DNA of 49,343 bases from Pandoraea captiosa. GTDB lineage: Bacteria > Pseudomonadota > Gammaproteobacteria > Burkholderiales > Burkholderiaceae. Positions 1 through 8,852 of the stretch are shown in pieces. The DNA is taken from contig NZ_CABPSQ010000020.1 in NCBI RefSeq assembly GCF_902459775.1, positions 1 to 49,343 on the forward strand, written 5' to 3'. Positions within the stretch are counted from its first letter, which is position 1. Each line of letters opens with the position of its first letter. A model generated the notes under the pieces. The model saw nothing but the letters and a program-made list of their open reading frames with translations. It was not told the DNA's origin and did not search any database. Made by a program: the position numbers and the translations under genes.

Positions 1-884
1 GTGGCCGCTGCGCCCACGGCAACCGCAGCGCCGGCCGCGCCCAGCGCGGCACCGGCCATCGCGCCCGCGCCGAGCTGCGGGCCGCCCGACACCAGCCCGG
101 TCGCAATGCCCGGCCCGAAGATGCCCAGCGCCAGCAGGGTCAGCGAGGCCAGCATGACGACGACCGAATGGTCGATGGACGGCTCGGCCGGCTGCACCTG
201 GAACTCGGCGAACAGGCCCGAGCCAATGCCCACGATCACGGCCAGCACCAGCACCTTGATTCCCGACGACACCACGTTGCCCAAGACCTTTTCAGCGAGG
301 AACGCGGTCTTGTTCCACAGTGCGAACGGCACCAGCACGAAGCCCGCGAGCGTCGTTAGCTTGAACTCGATCAGCGTGATGAAAAGCTGGATCGCCAGCA
401 CGAAGAAGCACAGCAGGACGATCAGCCAGGCGAGGAACATCACGACGATGGGCGTGATGTTCACGAACACCTCAGGAAAGCCCGCCATGTCGCCGATCTG
501 CTTGAGGATCGGCGCCCCGGCGTCGATGCCAACCTTGGCCAGCCTGCCCGGTTGCAGGAAGTTCTCCATGCTCAGGGTCGAGCCGCTGGCCGTCAGGCCC
601 AGGCCCGCGAACGAACGGAACACGATGCCGGCCAGCCAGTTGAAGTTGCCGATGATGTAGGCGAAGGCGCCGACGTACAGCACCTTGCGGATCAGCTTGG
701 CGATCACGTCCTCGCCCTGGCCGGTGGCGTGGCCCATCGCCCAGAACAGGCCGGCGATCGTCATGTCGATGACGATCAGCGTGGCCGTGAGAAACGCCAC
801 CTCGCCATGCAGCAGGCCAAAGCCCGAGTCGATGTAGCGCGAGAACGTATCGAGGAAGCGGTCGATGATGGTCACGTCATTCAT
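1..884 (-). CDS. trbL: TrbL/VirB6-like conjugal transfer membrane protein (3' end cut by window edge)
   Basis: Polytopic inner-membrane component of the type IV secretion (mating-pair) channel. The visible 294 residues begin MNDVTIIDRF and contain several long hydrophobic segments, roughly at residues 25-45, 60-80, 130-170 and 185-210. A very Ala/Gly-rich stretch reaches the window edge, as in TrbL/VirB6 proteins. The start is set by an AGGAGG Shine-Dalgarno sequence about 6 nt upstream and by the ATGA overlap with the preceding lipoprotein gene. It is the last visible gene of the trb operon; trbF, trbG and trbI would be expected beyond base 1. The call is firm from sequence and position; the C-terminus cannot be judged. 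Confidence 0.93.
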   Translation of the reverse strand, partial: MNDVTIIDRFLDTFSRYIDSGFGLLHGEVAFLTATLIVIDMTIAGLFWAMGHATGQGEDVIAKLIRKVLYVGAFAYIIGNFNWLAGIVFRSFAGLGLTASGSTLSMENFLQPGRLAKVGIDAGAPILKQIGDMAGFPEVFVNITPIVVMFLAWLIVLLCFFVLAIQLFITLIEFKLTTLAGFVLVPFALWNKTAFLAEKVLGNVVSSGIKVLVLAVIVGIGSGLFAEFQVQPAEPSIDHSVVVMLASLTLLALGIFGPGIATGLVSGGPQLGAGAMAGAALGAAGAAVAVGAAA

Positions 885-1192
885 GGCGAGTCCTCCTGCC
901 CAGCCAAGGCCGTCGCATCACTGCCTTCGGTCGGCTCATCGAAGCTGGGCGGAATCGGCGGCAGGTCGGCGAGCGTCTGGTACTCGTCGGGGCCGGCCTT
1001 GCCGGAGAGAAAGCGGCGCAGGTCGGCCTGCGCCACCTGCGCGCAGAACGCGCCGCCGTGCTCGCCCGCACGGCACTGCGCGCGCAGCGTGTGCAGCCGG
1101 GACGGGTCAGCGGCCAGCGCATCCACCGCAGGCGGCCGGTCGCAGCCGGCCAACAGGGACGTGAGAGCGAACAGGACAGGCGCGTTCTTCAT
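881..1192 (-). CDS. trbK: TrbK/EexN-type entry-exclusion lipoprotein
   Basis: Small lipoprotein of 103 residues. The signal peptide starts MKNAPVLFAL and ends in the lipobox LLAGC, so Cys17 would be lipidated. After it comes a pattern typical of EexN-type entry-exclusion lipoproteins: a DPSRLHTLRAQC helix, a second cysteine (FCAQVAQA) and an ending RRFL. The role, inferred from family and position, is surface or periplasmic exclusion of a second copy of the same element. It lies between trbJ (11 bp gap) and trbL (4-bp overlap), the usual TrbK position. A second protein of similar pattern is coded at 8853-9080. The C-terminal 35 residues are acidic, proline-rich and probably disordered. Confidence 0.75.
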   Translation of the reverse strand: MKNAPVLFALTSLLAGCDRPPAVDALAADPSRLHTLRAQCRAGEHGGAFCAQVAQADLRRFLSGKAGPDEYQTLADLPPIPPSFDEPTEGSDATALAGQEDSP

Positions 1193-1203
1193 GGCCGTCC
1201 CCG

Positions 1204-1959
1204 TCAGCGGTTGTAGAAATTGATGGGCTGCGGCGTGTACGGCGTGCCTTCACCCAGGAAGCGGCGCGTCACCTCGCGCCCGCGCTCCGTGGCCGCGGCC
1301 TGCCGCGCCAGCTCCAGCGAAGCGGCCCGGTCTTGCGTGATCTGGAGCCGCTGCGTCTGGATCGACTGCTTGGCCTGCAAGGCGAGCAACTGGTTCATGG
1401 CCTGCATCGCTTGCAGGGCACCCTCCGCCGACTGGCTCTTGCCCACGAGGTCAGCCAGCACGCTTTCGTCGTCGCTCAGGTTCTGCGACGCCTGGGCCTG
1501 CATTTGCATGGTGGTCTGCAAGCCGCCCAGCGTGTTCTTCCAACGCTCCTGCGCATCGAGGTACATCTGATTGCCGCTCACCGTGGCGGCGTACTTCTCG
1601 GGATACAGGCGCGCAAACTCGCGGTCGATGCTCGTCACGTCGTAGGCCAGGCCCTTGGCCTGCGCGATGAGGCGCTGGGTGTTCGCCAGGTTCGCGCGCA
1701 ACTGGCCCACCACGCTGGACGGCAGGCTGGCCAAGTTGCGCGCCTGGTTGATGAGCATCTGCGCTTCGTTCTGGAGCTGGCGGATCTGGTTGTTGATCTG
1801 CTCCAGCGTGCGAACGGCGGTGAGCGTGTTCTGCACCAGATTGGTCGGGTCGAGCACGATGTCGCCGACGCCGAACAGCGCGTGCGCGGGCTGCGCGATG
1901 CCGAAGGCGAGCACGCAGGCGGCGGTCAATGCGGCGAGCTTGGGGGTATGCCGTTTCAT
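1204..1959 (-). CDS. trbJ: TrbJ/VirB5-like mating-pair formation protein
   Basis: Periplasmic, probably pilus-associated component of the conjugation channel, 251 residues. The chosen start (MKRHTPKLAA) gives a clean Sec signal peptide with cleavage near AHA (about residue 26), has an AGGAG ribosome site, and forms an ATGA overlap with trbE. An in-frame start 36 codons upstream lies inside trbE and would bury the signal peptide. The mature part opens FGVGDIVLDPTNLVQN, typical of TrbJ, and continues as long alpha-helical, Gln-rich coiled-coil sequence (LEQINNQIRQLQNEAQ). The family is recognised from this opening and from the operon order trbE-trbJ-trbK-trbL. Confidence 0.92.
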   Translation of the reverse strand: MKRHTPKLAALTAACVLAFGIAQPAHALFGVGDIVLDPTNLVQNTLTAVRTLEQINNQIRQLQNEAQMLINQARNLASLPSSVVGQLRANLANTQRLIAQAKGLAYDVTSIDREFARLYPEKYAATVSGNQMYLDAQERWKNTLGGLQTTMQMQAQASQNLSDDESVLADLVGKSQSAEGALQAMQAMNQLLALQAKQSIQTQRLQITQDRAASLELARQAAATERGREVTRRFLGEGTPYTPQPINFYNR

Positions 1960-4430
1960 GGCTGGTTCTCCTGTGAGTAGTTGGCGGTACGGAGGGAGCC
2001 CAGCGCGAGGCCGGGGAATGAGGGCAGCAGGTCGGCCGCCCAATCGAGGCCGCGATGGCGCAGCCACGCGGCTGCGAACGGGGAAGACGCTGCGGAGCTG
2101 GCATCGGCCGCGGCGAGCACCGCATCCATGTCGCGCTGGTCTTGCGGCGTGGAAGCGCCCGCGAAGGCCAGCGTCGCTGGCCCCAGGTCGAGGTCGAACA
2201 AGCGGTTGCCGAGACGGGATTGGTAGTAGTAGTCGCGCTTCGGAACTGCCGTGGCGACGATCTCGATCTGGCGGCTGTTAAGGCCGAAGCCTTCGTAGAT
2301 AGCTCGAATCTGCGGTTCGGTCGCCTGCGGGTTGGGCAGGAAGATGCGGCTTGCGCAGCTTTCGATGATCGCGGGCGCGATGCTCGAATCCTTGATGTCG
2401 GCCAGCGACTGCGTGGCGAAGATCACCGAGACGTTTTTCTTGCGCAGCGTCTTGAGCCACTGGCGGATGCGCGCCGCAAACACCGGGTCATCGAGGAACA
2501 GCCACGCTTCATCGAGAATCAGCAGCGTGGGCGCACCGTCGAAGCGTTCGTCGAAAAGCGCAAAGAGGTAATGCAGCACGGCCATGACGGCGGCCTTGCT
2601 GTGCATCAGCTCCTCCATCTCGAAGCACTGCACGTCGGCCATACCCAGCCGGTCGTGGTCGGCGTCCAGCAGCTTGCCGTGCGCGCCGCCGAGCACATAG
2701 GGCGCGAGCGCCTGGCGCAGCGCGTTCGATTGCAGCAGCACCGACAGGCCCGTCATCGTGCGCTGCTCCACCGGTGCACCGGCGAGGCTGCCGAGTGCTG
2801 ACCAGATCGCGGCCTTCTCGTCCGGCCCGACCGCCACGCCTTCGTGCCGCAAGCGGCCTTCGATCCATTCGGCCGCCCAGGTGCGGTAGCTCTCGCGGTC
2901 GATGCGGGCAAGTGGCTGGAAGGCGATTTCTCCGTCCGTGCCCAGGTCGTAGTGCTCGCCGCTCAGCCCGAGGATCGTGGCGCGCATCGAGCGCCCCATG
3001 TCGAACGCGAAGATGCGCGAACCGCGATAGCGGCGGAACTGCATCGCCAGGGTGGCGAGCAAGACCGACTTGCCCATGCCAGTCGGCCCCGCGACCAGCG
3101 TGTGGCCCACGTCGCCGATGTGCGTCACCAGCCGAAACGGCGTGGCGCCATCGGTGCGCGTGACGATCAGCGGCGGGCCGCCCAAGTGGTCGTTCTTCTC
3201 CGGGCCGGCCCACACGGCGGACACCGGCATCAGATGCGCCAGGTTCAGCGTCGAGACGATGGGCTGGCGCACGTTCGCGTAGGCATGCCCCGGAATCGAG
3301 GACAGCCACGCATCCACGGCGTTGAGCGTTTCGGGGATGGTGACGAAACCCCGCCCCTGAATGACGCGCTCCACCATGCGCAGCTTCTCGTCGGCCACAG
3401 CCGGGTCGGCATCGAGCACCGTCAACGTGGCGGTGAGGTAGCCGAAGGCCACTTGATCGCTGCCCAACTCCTGCAAGGCAGCATCGGCATCCGCCGCCTT
3501 GTTGCTGGCGTCCGTGTCCACCAGCGGCGACTCCTGCTGAAAGATCGTTTCGCGCAGCAGCGCGATGACGTTCTTGCGCTTGGCGAACCACTGGCGGCGC
3601 AGGCGCCCCAATTCCCGTTCCGCCTCGGATTTGTCGAGGCACAGAAAGCGCGTACTCCAGCGATACCCAAATCCCAGGCGGTTGAGGTCGTCCAAAATTC
3701 CCGGCCAGGTCGAGGTCGGGAAGCCCCGCACCGTCGCCACGCGCAGGTGCCGGTCGCCCAGCATGGGTGCCAGGCCGCCGACCAGCGGCGAGTCGGTCAG
3801 CAGCGCGTCGATGTGGAACGGCACCTCGGGCACGCCCACGCGGTAGCGCCGCGTCGAGATGGTCGAGTGCAGATAGGTCAGCGTCTGGCTGTCGTCCAGC
3901 CAGGCGATTTCTGGCATGACGCCATCGAGCAGGTCAAAGACCCGATCCGTTTCCGCGACGAAGGCTTGCAGCCGCTCGCGCCAGTCCACGCCATTCGTCG
4001 GCGTGTTCTCGTAGAGCATCTTGGCGGCGCGGGCGCGCGATTCCTCGGGCGGCAGGTACACCAGCGTCAGGTGATAGCCGCTCTCGAAGTGGTTGCCCGA
4101 TTCCTCGAAGGTAGCCCGGCGTTCTTCGTCCACCAGCCACGACAGCGGCTCGGGAAACTCCGAGTGCGGGTAGTCGGCAGCGGTGCGGCGCTCGGCCTCA
4201 ATGAACAGCGCCCAGCCCGAACCCAGCCGGCGCAGCGCGTTGTTCAGGCGTGCCGACGTGGCGATCAGCTCGCCTTGCGTGGCGCTATCGAGGTCAGGCC
4301 CGCGAAACCGGGCGGTACGCTGGAAACTGCCGTCCTTGTTCAAGACGACACCCGGCGCGACCAGTCCGGCCCAGGGCAGCCAGTCGGCGAGCAAGGCCGG
4401 GCGCTGGCGGTATTCGGCAAGGTTCAGCAT
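1956..4430 (-). CDS. trbE: TrbE/VirB4-family conjugation ATPase
   Basis: Cytoplasmic ATPase that powers assembly and substrate transfer of the mating channel; 824 residues, the usual TrbE size. The N-terminal half is the VirB4/CagE domain. The P-loop GPTGMGKS lies near residue 446 and the Walker B LLILDEAWLF near residue 637, followed by the family motif KTLRKKNVSVIFATQS. The start MLNLAEYRQR is 12 bp downstream of trbD. The stop overlaps the trbJ start as ATGA. The long open frames on the opposite strand here are composition artefacts. Identity is firm. Confidence 0.97.
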   Translation of the reverse strand: MLNLAEYRQRPALLADWLPWAGLVAPGVVLNKDGSFQRTARFRGPDLDSATQGELIATSARLNNALRRLGSGWALFIEAERRTAADYPHSEFPEPLSWLVDEERRATFEESGNHFESGYHLTLVYLPPEESRARAAKMLYENTPTNGVDWRERLQAFVAETDRVFDLLDGVMPEIAWLDDSQTLTYLHSTISTRRYRVGVPEVPFHIDALLTDSPLVGGLAPMLGDRHLRVATVRGFPTSTWPGILDDLNRLGFGYRWSTRFLCLDKSEAERELGRLRRQWFAKRKNVIALLRETIFQQESPLVDTDASNKAADADAALQELGSDQVAFGYLTATLTVLDADPAVADEKLRMVERVIQGRGFVTIPETLNAVDAWLSSIPGHAYANVRQPIVSTLNLAHLMPVSAVWAGPEKNDHLGGPPLIVTRTDGATPFRLVTHIGDVGHTLVAGPTGMGKSVLLATLAMQFRRYRGSRIFAFDMGRSMRATILGLSGEHYDLGTDGEIAFQPLARIDRESYRTWAAEWIEGRLRHEGVAVGPDEKAAIWSALGSLAGAPVEQRTMTGLSVLLQSNALRQALAPYVLGGAHGKLLDADHDRLGMADVQCFEMEELMHSKAAVMAVLHYLFALFDERFDGAPTLLILDEAWLFLDDPVFAARIRQWLKTLRKKNVSVIFATQSLADIKDSSIAPAIIESCASRIFLPNPQATEPQIRAIYEGFGLNSRQIEIVATAVPKRDYYYQSRLGNRLFDLDLGPATLAFAGASTPQDQRDMDAVLAAADASSAASSPFAAAWLRHRGLDWAADLLPSFPGLALGSLRTANYSQENQP

Positions 4431-4442
4431 GGCGGCGTCCCC

Positions 4443-4715
4443 TCACACGTCCAGCAGCGGGCGGTGTTTGATGTGCCGGGCGAACACGGCCATGAACTGC
4501 GGATCAAGGCGCGCGCCCCAGACCGCCAACGCATGGCCGGCGATCCAGAGCACGACGCCAGGAATCCACAGTTGCAGGCCCAGCCCGACGGCGGCGGCCA
4601 GCGTGCCGTTGGCAATCGCCACGGTGCGCGGTGCGCCGCGCAGCAAGATCGGCTCGGTCAGCGAGCGATGCAGCGGCACCTCGAACCCGGCCGCGAAGGT
4701 GTCCGGGCCGCTCAT
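4443..4715 (-). CDS. trbD: TrbD/VirB3-like inner-membrane protein
   Basis: Protein of 90 residues beginning MSGPDTFAAG. It shows the TrbD/VirB3 pattern: a short amphipathic N-terminus with the motif EVPLHRSLTEP, then two close hydrophobic segments (about residues 33-50 and 50-66), and a short basic tail. It works as a small membrane partner of the TrbE ATPase. The start is chosen because it overlaps the trbC stop as ATGA at 4712-4715. The same frame stays open far upstream, but that part lies inside trbC and trbB and is not coding in this frame. Placement C-D-E is the standard order. Confidence 0.93.
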   Translation of the reverse strand: MSGPDTFAAGFEVPLHRSLTEPILLRGAPRTVAIANGTLAAAVGLGLQLWIPGVVLWIAGHALAVWGARLDPQFMAVFARHIKHRPLLDV

Positions 4716-5095
4716 ACAACAGCCCCGCCGGAGAAGCTGAAGAACGACAGGAAGAACGAGGACGCGGCGAAGGCGATGCTCAAGCCGAACACGATCTGGA
4801 TCAGCTTGCGAAAGCCGCCCGACGTGTCGCCAAAGGCCAGCGCGAGGCCCGTGGCGATGATGATGATGACGGCCACGATGCGCGCTACCGGCCCCTGGAT
4901 GGATTCGAGGATGGATTGCAGCGGGCCTTCCCAGGGCATCGAGGAGCCAGCGGCCTGCGCGGTGCCGGCCAGGAACAGCAGCAGCGCGGACAGCAGCAGC
5001 CCTTGCGCCGCAGGGCGGGCCAGGTTGTGCAGCCGCGCAAGGCGTAAAGCCGGATTTGCAGAAAAACGGAAAGCAGGAACGATCATCAGCGTCAT
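4712..5095 (-). CDS. trbC: TrbC/VirB2-family conjugal pilin precursor
   Basis: Pilin precursor of 127 residues. A long positively charged leader precedes the first hydrophobic segment (LLLSALLLFLAG, about residues 33-44) and a probable signal-peptidase site at AQA. Two further hydrophobic segments, around residues 70-90 and 100-120, form the hairpin typical of TrbC/VirB2 pilins. In RP4, TraF cyclises the TrbC pilin. A TraF homologue is coded at 23831-24430, so the same maturation is likely here, although that is inference. Overlaps of 4 bp with trbB and trbD place it inside the coupled trb operon. Confidence 0.92.
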   Translation of the reverse strand: MTLMIVPAFRFSANPALRLARLHNLARPAAQGLLLSALLLFLAGTAQAAGSSMPWEGPLQSILESIQGPVARIVAVIIIIATGLALAFGDTSGGFRKLIQIVFGLSIAFAASSFFLSFFSFSGGAVV

Positions 5096-6156
5096 GGCAG
5101 TTCTCCAGGTTGGTCAGGGGACGGGGAAATCGCCGCAGCGGGTGCGGCATCGGGGATCGGCGACAGCTCGGGAAACGGCGTTTCCAGCGCGTCCGCCTCC
5201 CAATTCGCCAATCGGTAGCCCACACCGTCGAAGCCGACGACGCGGGCAATGCTCTCGATGCGGCGCTTGCGTCCGCGTCCGGCGATGTGGATCACCACGT
5301 TGACCGCCTCGGCGATCAGCGCACGCGGCGGATTCACCGCCACTTCGAGAATCAGTTGCTCCAGGCGCAGCAGTGCTCCGAGCGCGGAGCCGGCGTGGAT
5401 CGTGGCGATGCCGCCCGGATGGCCCGTGCCCCACACCTTGATGAGATCCAGCGCCTCGGCCCCGCGCACCTCGCCGACGACGACGCGATCAGGGCGCAGG
5501 CGCATGGACGAACGCACCAGCTCGGTCATGGACACCACGCCTGCGCGTGTGCGCAGCGGTACGTGGTCGCGGGCCGCGCATTGCAGCTCCACCGTGTCTT
5601 CAAGCACCAGCACGCGGTCGCCGGTGGAGGCGATTTCCGCGAGCAAGGCATTGGCGAGCGTGGTCTTGCCGCTGCTGGTGGCGCCGGCGATCAGGATGTT
5701 CTGGCGCTCGCGCACGGCGCGCACCAGAAAGGCCGCCTGGGCAGCGGTCATCATTCCGTCCAAGACGTACCGCTCCAGCGGAATCACGCCGAGGGCGCGC
5801 TTGCGCAGCGCAAAGGCCGGCCCCGGCGCGGCGGGCGGCAAGATGCCCTCGAAGCGTTCGCCCGTCTCGGGCAGTTCGGCCGATAGCAGCGGCTGGCCGC
5901 GATGCACCTCTGCGCCGACGTGGGCCGCGACCAAGCGGATGATTCGCTCGCCATCGGCCTCGGGCATTTCCACGCCCATAGGCGCGCGGCCCGACGACAG
6001 GCGATCCACCCAAAGGGTGCGGTCGGGGTTGAGCATGATTTCCACCACGTCGGGGTCTTCGAGCGCGGTGGCGATCAGCGGCCCCATTGCCGTGCGCAGC
6101 ATCTGGATGCGCCGGTCGAGCGACGTGGCGCTCATGGATTGGGGAATGGCGCTCAT
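5092..6156 (-). CDS. trbB: TrbB/VirB11-family secretion ATPase
   Basis: Hexameric traffic ATPase of the conjugation machine, 354 residues. The P-loop GATSSGKTT is at about residues 157-165. An Asp box (VLVLEDTVELQ), a Walker B-like segment (RPDRVVVGEVRG) and the His box (TGHPGGIATIHAGSA) follow in the expected order. The start MSAIPQSMSA overlaps the upstream RHH gene as ATGA; MSATSLDRRI, seven codons in, is a possible alternative. The last 25 residues are proline- and alanine-rich and probably flexible. The identification is firm. Confidence 0.96.
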   Translation of the reverse strand: MSAIPQSMSATSLDRRIQMLRTAMGPLIATALEDPDVVEIMLNPDRTLWVDRLSSGRAPMGVEMPEADGERIIRLVAAHVGAEVHRGQPLLSAELPETGERFEGILPPAAPGPAFALRKRALGVIPLERYVLDGMMTAAQAAFLVRAVRERQNILIAGATSSGKTTLANALLAEIASTGDRVLVLEDTVELQCAARDHVPLRTRAGVVSMTELVRSSMRLRPDRVVVGEVRGAEALDLIKVWGTGHPGGIATIHAGSALGALLRLEQLILEVAVNPPRALIAEAVNVVIHIAGRGRKRRIESIARVVGFDGVGYRLANWEADALETPFPELSPIPDAAPAAAISPSPDQPGELP

Positions 6157-6617
6157 GACGCGCGCTCCTGCGCTTCTGTGGCTGCCGCCGCGTCCTCCAT
6201 CCGTACCGGATCGGGATGCAGCTCTTCCACCACGTCACGCACGAGGCTTCGCCCGCGCAGCAGGTGGCGGCCAAGCTGTTCCACGAACTGCTCGAAGCGC
6301 GCCTTGCCCTGGGCGCGGGCCGCGTCTTGGTGCGCCTCGGGAACTGGCGTGCTGACCGTGAGGTAGTAGCGGATGAACAGCGCCAGCGTTTCGATTGCGA
6401 TGTTCTGGTCGCGCTCCATGCGCTCGGTCTGGCGCGAAAGGCGATCCAGCCGCTTGGCGATGGCCGCCTCGCGCTGGTCGGCCGCATCGGGCGACAGCCA
6501 AGATGCGAGCGCCGCCGCGACGATGCTGGACTTGGACACGCCTTTCTTGGCGGCCAGTTCATCGAGTCGCTGGGCGTGCTCGGGCTGGATAAAGAGGTTC
6601 AGGCGGTAGTGGCTCAT
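6153..6617 (-). CDS. CopG-type ribbon-helix-helix protein of the trb operon
   Basis: Protein of 154 residues. The N-terminal 45 residues fit a ribbon-helix-helix DNA-binding fold: a beta strand YRLNLFIQ, then helix QRLDELAAKKG and helix KSSIVAAALASWL. The rest is charged, helical and probably coiled-coil (EAAIAKRLDRLSRQTERMERDQ). It sits between traG and trbB with ATGA overlaps on both sides, the same place as in Tn4371-type elements. A role in autoregulating the transfer operon or in relaxosome binding is plausible but not shown by the sequence. Confidence 0.85.
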   Translation of the reverse strand: MSHYRLNLFIQPEHAQRLDELAAKKGVSKSSIVAAALASWLSPDAADQREAAIAKRLDRLSRQTERMERDQNIAIETLALFIRYYLTVSTPVPEAHQDAARAQGKARFEQFVEQLGRHLLRGRSLVRDVVEELHPDPVRMEDAAAATEAQERAS

Positions 6618-8635
6618 AGCTCGATTCCGTCGTTGGGGTCGAGGGATGCCAGCCGGACCGTGCGTTGCAAGGCCGTATCGAGCTGGCGCGGGAGGGGCAG
6701 CGGTAAGTCGTCGTCGTCATCAAGCAGCCCGAGGTCGGCCGCGGGCGCGGCTTGCTCGGGGTCGTAGGCAACGGTTTCGGAAAGCTCGGGCTGGCGGCGC
6801 GGGCCGCCGTCGTCGGCCGTACCCAGGTGTTCCAGGCCATCGGCGGATGACGTAGCCGGCGCGGCAGGCGTCGGCGGAATCGCCAGGCCACTCCAGTCGT
6901 CAGCGCGTGCGGGAGGAACATCGGCATAGCGCCCTGGACTGGACGCTGTGGCGAGCGCAGGCGGCGACAGCACGCGCCGCTTGAAGTTGGCGTCGGCGTA
7001 GTAGCGCAGCTTCTTGGCCTTGATCGGCGCGACGCTGGACACCATCACCACCGCCTCGTCGGGCGGAAGCTGCATGACTTCGCCCGGCGTAAGCAGCGGG
7101 CGCGCGGTTTCCTGCCGCGACACCATGAGGTGCCCCAGCCACGGCGCGAGCCGGTGGCCCGCGTAGTTGCGCTGCGCGCGCAGCTCGGTCGCAGTGCCCA
7201 GCGTCTCCGAAATGCGCTTGGCTGTGCGTTCGTCGTTGGTGGCGAACGTCACGCGCACATGGCAGTTGTCGAGGATCGAATGGTTCTGGCCGTAGGCTTT
7301 GTCGATCTGGTTGAGCGACTGCGCGATGAGGAAGCTGCGGATGCCGTAGCCCGCCATGAAGGCCAAGGCCGTCTCGAAGAAGTCCAGGCGCCCGAGTGCT
7401 GGGAACTCATCGAGCATCAGCAGCAGCTTGTGGCGGCGCTCGATGCCATCGCTGCCATCCAGCGATTCGGTGAGCCGCCGTCCGATCTGGTTGAGGATCA
7501 GGCGAATGAGTGGTTTGGTGCGAGAAATGTCCGAAGGCGGCACCACCAGGTACAGCGATACCGGGTGTTCTGCGGAAATGAGATCGGCGATGCGCCAGTC
7601 GCAGCGCGACGTGACTTCGGCCACCGTAGGATCACGATAGAGGCCCAAGAACGACATGGCGGTGCTCAACACGCCGGAACGCTCGTTGTCCGACTTGTTG
7701 AGCACTTCGCGCGCCGCAGAGGCCACCACCGGATGCGGGCCATTGCCCAGGTGGGGCGTGGTCATCATCCGGTGCAAGGTCAGCTCGAACGGGCTGGCCG
7801 GATCGGAGAGGAAATTCGCCACGCCGCGCAGCGTCTTGTCTTCGCCCGCGTACAGCACATGCAAGATGGCGCCGACCAGCAGCGCGTGCGAAGTCTTCTC
7901 CCAATGGTTGCGGCGTTCGAGCGCGCCTTCGGGATCGACCAGAATGTCAGCGATGTTCTGCACGTCGCGCACTTCATGCGCGCCGCGCCGCACTTCCAAC
8001 AGCGGGTTGTAGGCTGCTGAATGGCTATCTGTCGGGTTGAACAAGAGGCAGTGCGAGAAACGCGAACGCCAGCCAGCCGTGATCTGCCAGTTCTCGCCCT
8101 TGATGTCGTGGATGACGGCAGACGCGGGCCAGGAAAGCAGCGTCGGCACCACCAAGCCGACGCCTTTACCGCTGCGCGTGGGCGCGAAGGTCAGGACGTG
8201 TTCCGGGCCTTCGTGACGCAGGTACTGGCCTTGGTGCTGGCCAAGGAAGACGCCCGCCGGGCTCGATAACCCAGCCTTGCGAATGTCCTCCGCGTTCGCC
8301 CAGCGGGCCGAGCCGTAGGTGGTGACGAGGCGAGATTGGCGCGAGCGCCAGATCGACATGCCGATGGCGACCAGCACGGCGACGAGGCCGCTGCCGCCGG
8401 CAATCGCACCGCCGATGTCGAAAACACGGGGCGCGTAGGCGTCGAAGAAGAACCACCACTCGAACAGCCGCCACGGGTGGTAGACCGGCGTGCCCAGGAA
8501 GTCAAACCAGGGCGAGCCAAGGCGTACTTGATAGCCAAGGGCCGCTGCTGTCCATTGTGTGGCTGCCCACACGCCGGCGATCACGATGCCGAACACGACG
8601 GCAATCTGACCGAACAGCACGTTCGTCCCTTGCAT
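6614..8635 (-). CDS. traG: TraG/VirD4-family type IV coupling protein
   Basis: Coupling ATPase that hands the relaxase-DNA complex to the channel; 673 residues. Two N-terminal membrane segments (about residues 8-28 and 64-90) precede the cytoplasmic domain. The Walker A-like APTRSGKGVG is near residues 150-159 and Walker B LLMLDEFPAL near residues 403-412, both classic for TraG. The start MQGTNVLFGQ has a GGAGG site about 8 nt upstream. A longer reading from 8686 adds 17 residues without a good ribosome site. The C-terminal 120 residues are proline-rich and acidic. It heads the coupled traG-copG-trb operon; the upstream terminator at 8767-8802 separates it from eexN. Confidence 0.96.
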   Translation of the reverse strand: MQGTNVLFGQIAVVFGIVIAGVWAATQWTAAALGYQVRLGSPWFDFLGTPVYHPWRLFEWWFFFDAYAPRVFDIGGAIAGGSGLVAVLVAIGMSIWRSRQSRLVTTYGSARWANAEDIRKAGLSSPAGVFLGQHQGQYLRHEGPEHVLTFAPTRSGKGVGLVVPTLLSWPASAVIHDIKGENWQITAGWRSRFSHCLLFNPTDSHSAAYNPLLEVRRGAHEVRDVQNIADILVDPEGALERRNHWEKTSHALLVGAILHVLYAGEDKTLRGVANFLSDPASPFELTLHRMMTTPHLGNGPHPVVASAAREVLNKSDNERSGVLSTAMSFLGLYRDPTVAEVTSRCDWRIADLISAEHPVSLYLVVPPSDISRTKPLIRLILNQIGRRLTESLDGSDGIERRHKLLLMLDEFPALGRLDFFETALAFMAGYGIRSFLIAQSLNQIDKAYGQNHSILDNCHVRVTFATNDERTAKRISETLGTATELRAQRNYAGHRLAPWLGHLMVSRQETARPLLTPGEVMQLPPDEAVVMVSSVAPIKAKKLRYYADANFKRRVLSPPALATASSPGRYADVPPARADDWSGLAIPPTPAAPATSSADGLEHLGTADDGGPRRQPELSETVAYDPEQAAPAADLGLLDDDDDLPLPLPRQLDTALQRTVRLASLDPNDGIEL

Positions 8636-8766
8636 GACCTTGCCTCCAATCACGGCACACGGAGGTGCCGCAACACTGAGGATCAAGGCGTGTGCGCAGG
8701 CCGGTCAAAGGCCGTTATGGCGGTAATTCAGGCTGAAAAGGCCAGATTTCTTGCAGGGGCGAAGAC

Positions 8767-8802
8767 AATAAAAACGCCGCGAACGCGGGCGCGTTGCGGC
8801 GT
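8767..8802 (-). terminator. Intrinsic terminator after eexN, upstream of traG
   Basis: On the minus strand a stem with arms at 8796-8802 and 8774-8780 (ACGCCGC/GCGGCGT, extended inwards by AACGC/GCGTT) is followed by a T-rich run (complement of 8767-8773). It lies 50 bp past the stop of the EexN gene and fits a rho-independent terminator ending the lysR-eexN transcript before the traG operon begins. Confidence 0.8.
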
Positions 8803-8852
8803 ATGGAGGTAATAGCGAGAGCTTCGTCGCAGCGATACGACAGCAGCGGACG

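Noticed and set aside
2844-5303. Very long open frame (819 codons) on the plus strand opposite trbE, trbD and trbC
   Set aside because: It is antisense to clearly identified trb genes, its translation is His/Arg/Gln/Ala-rich without any domain, and it reflects the third-position GC bias of the real frame.
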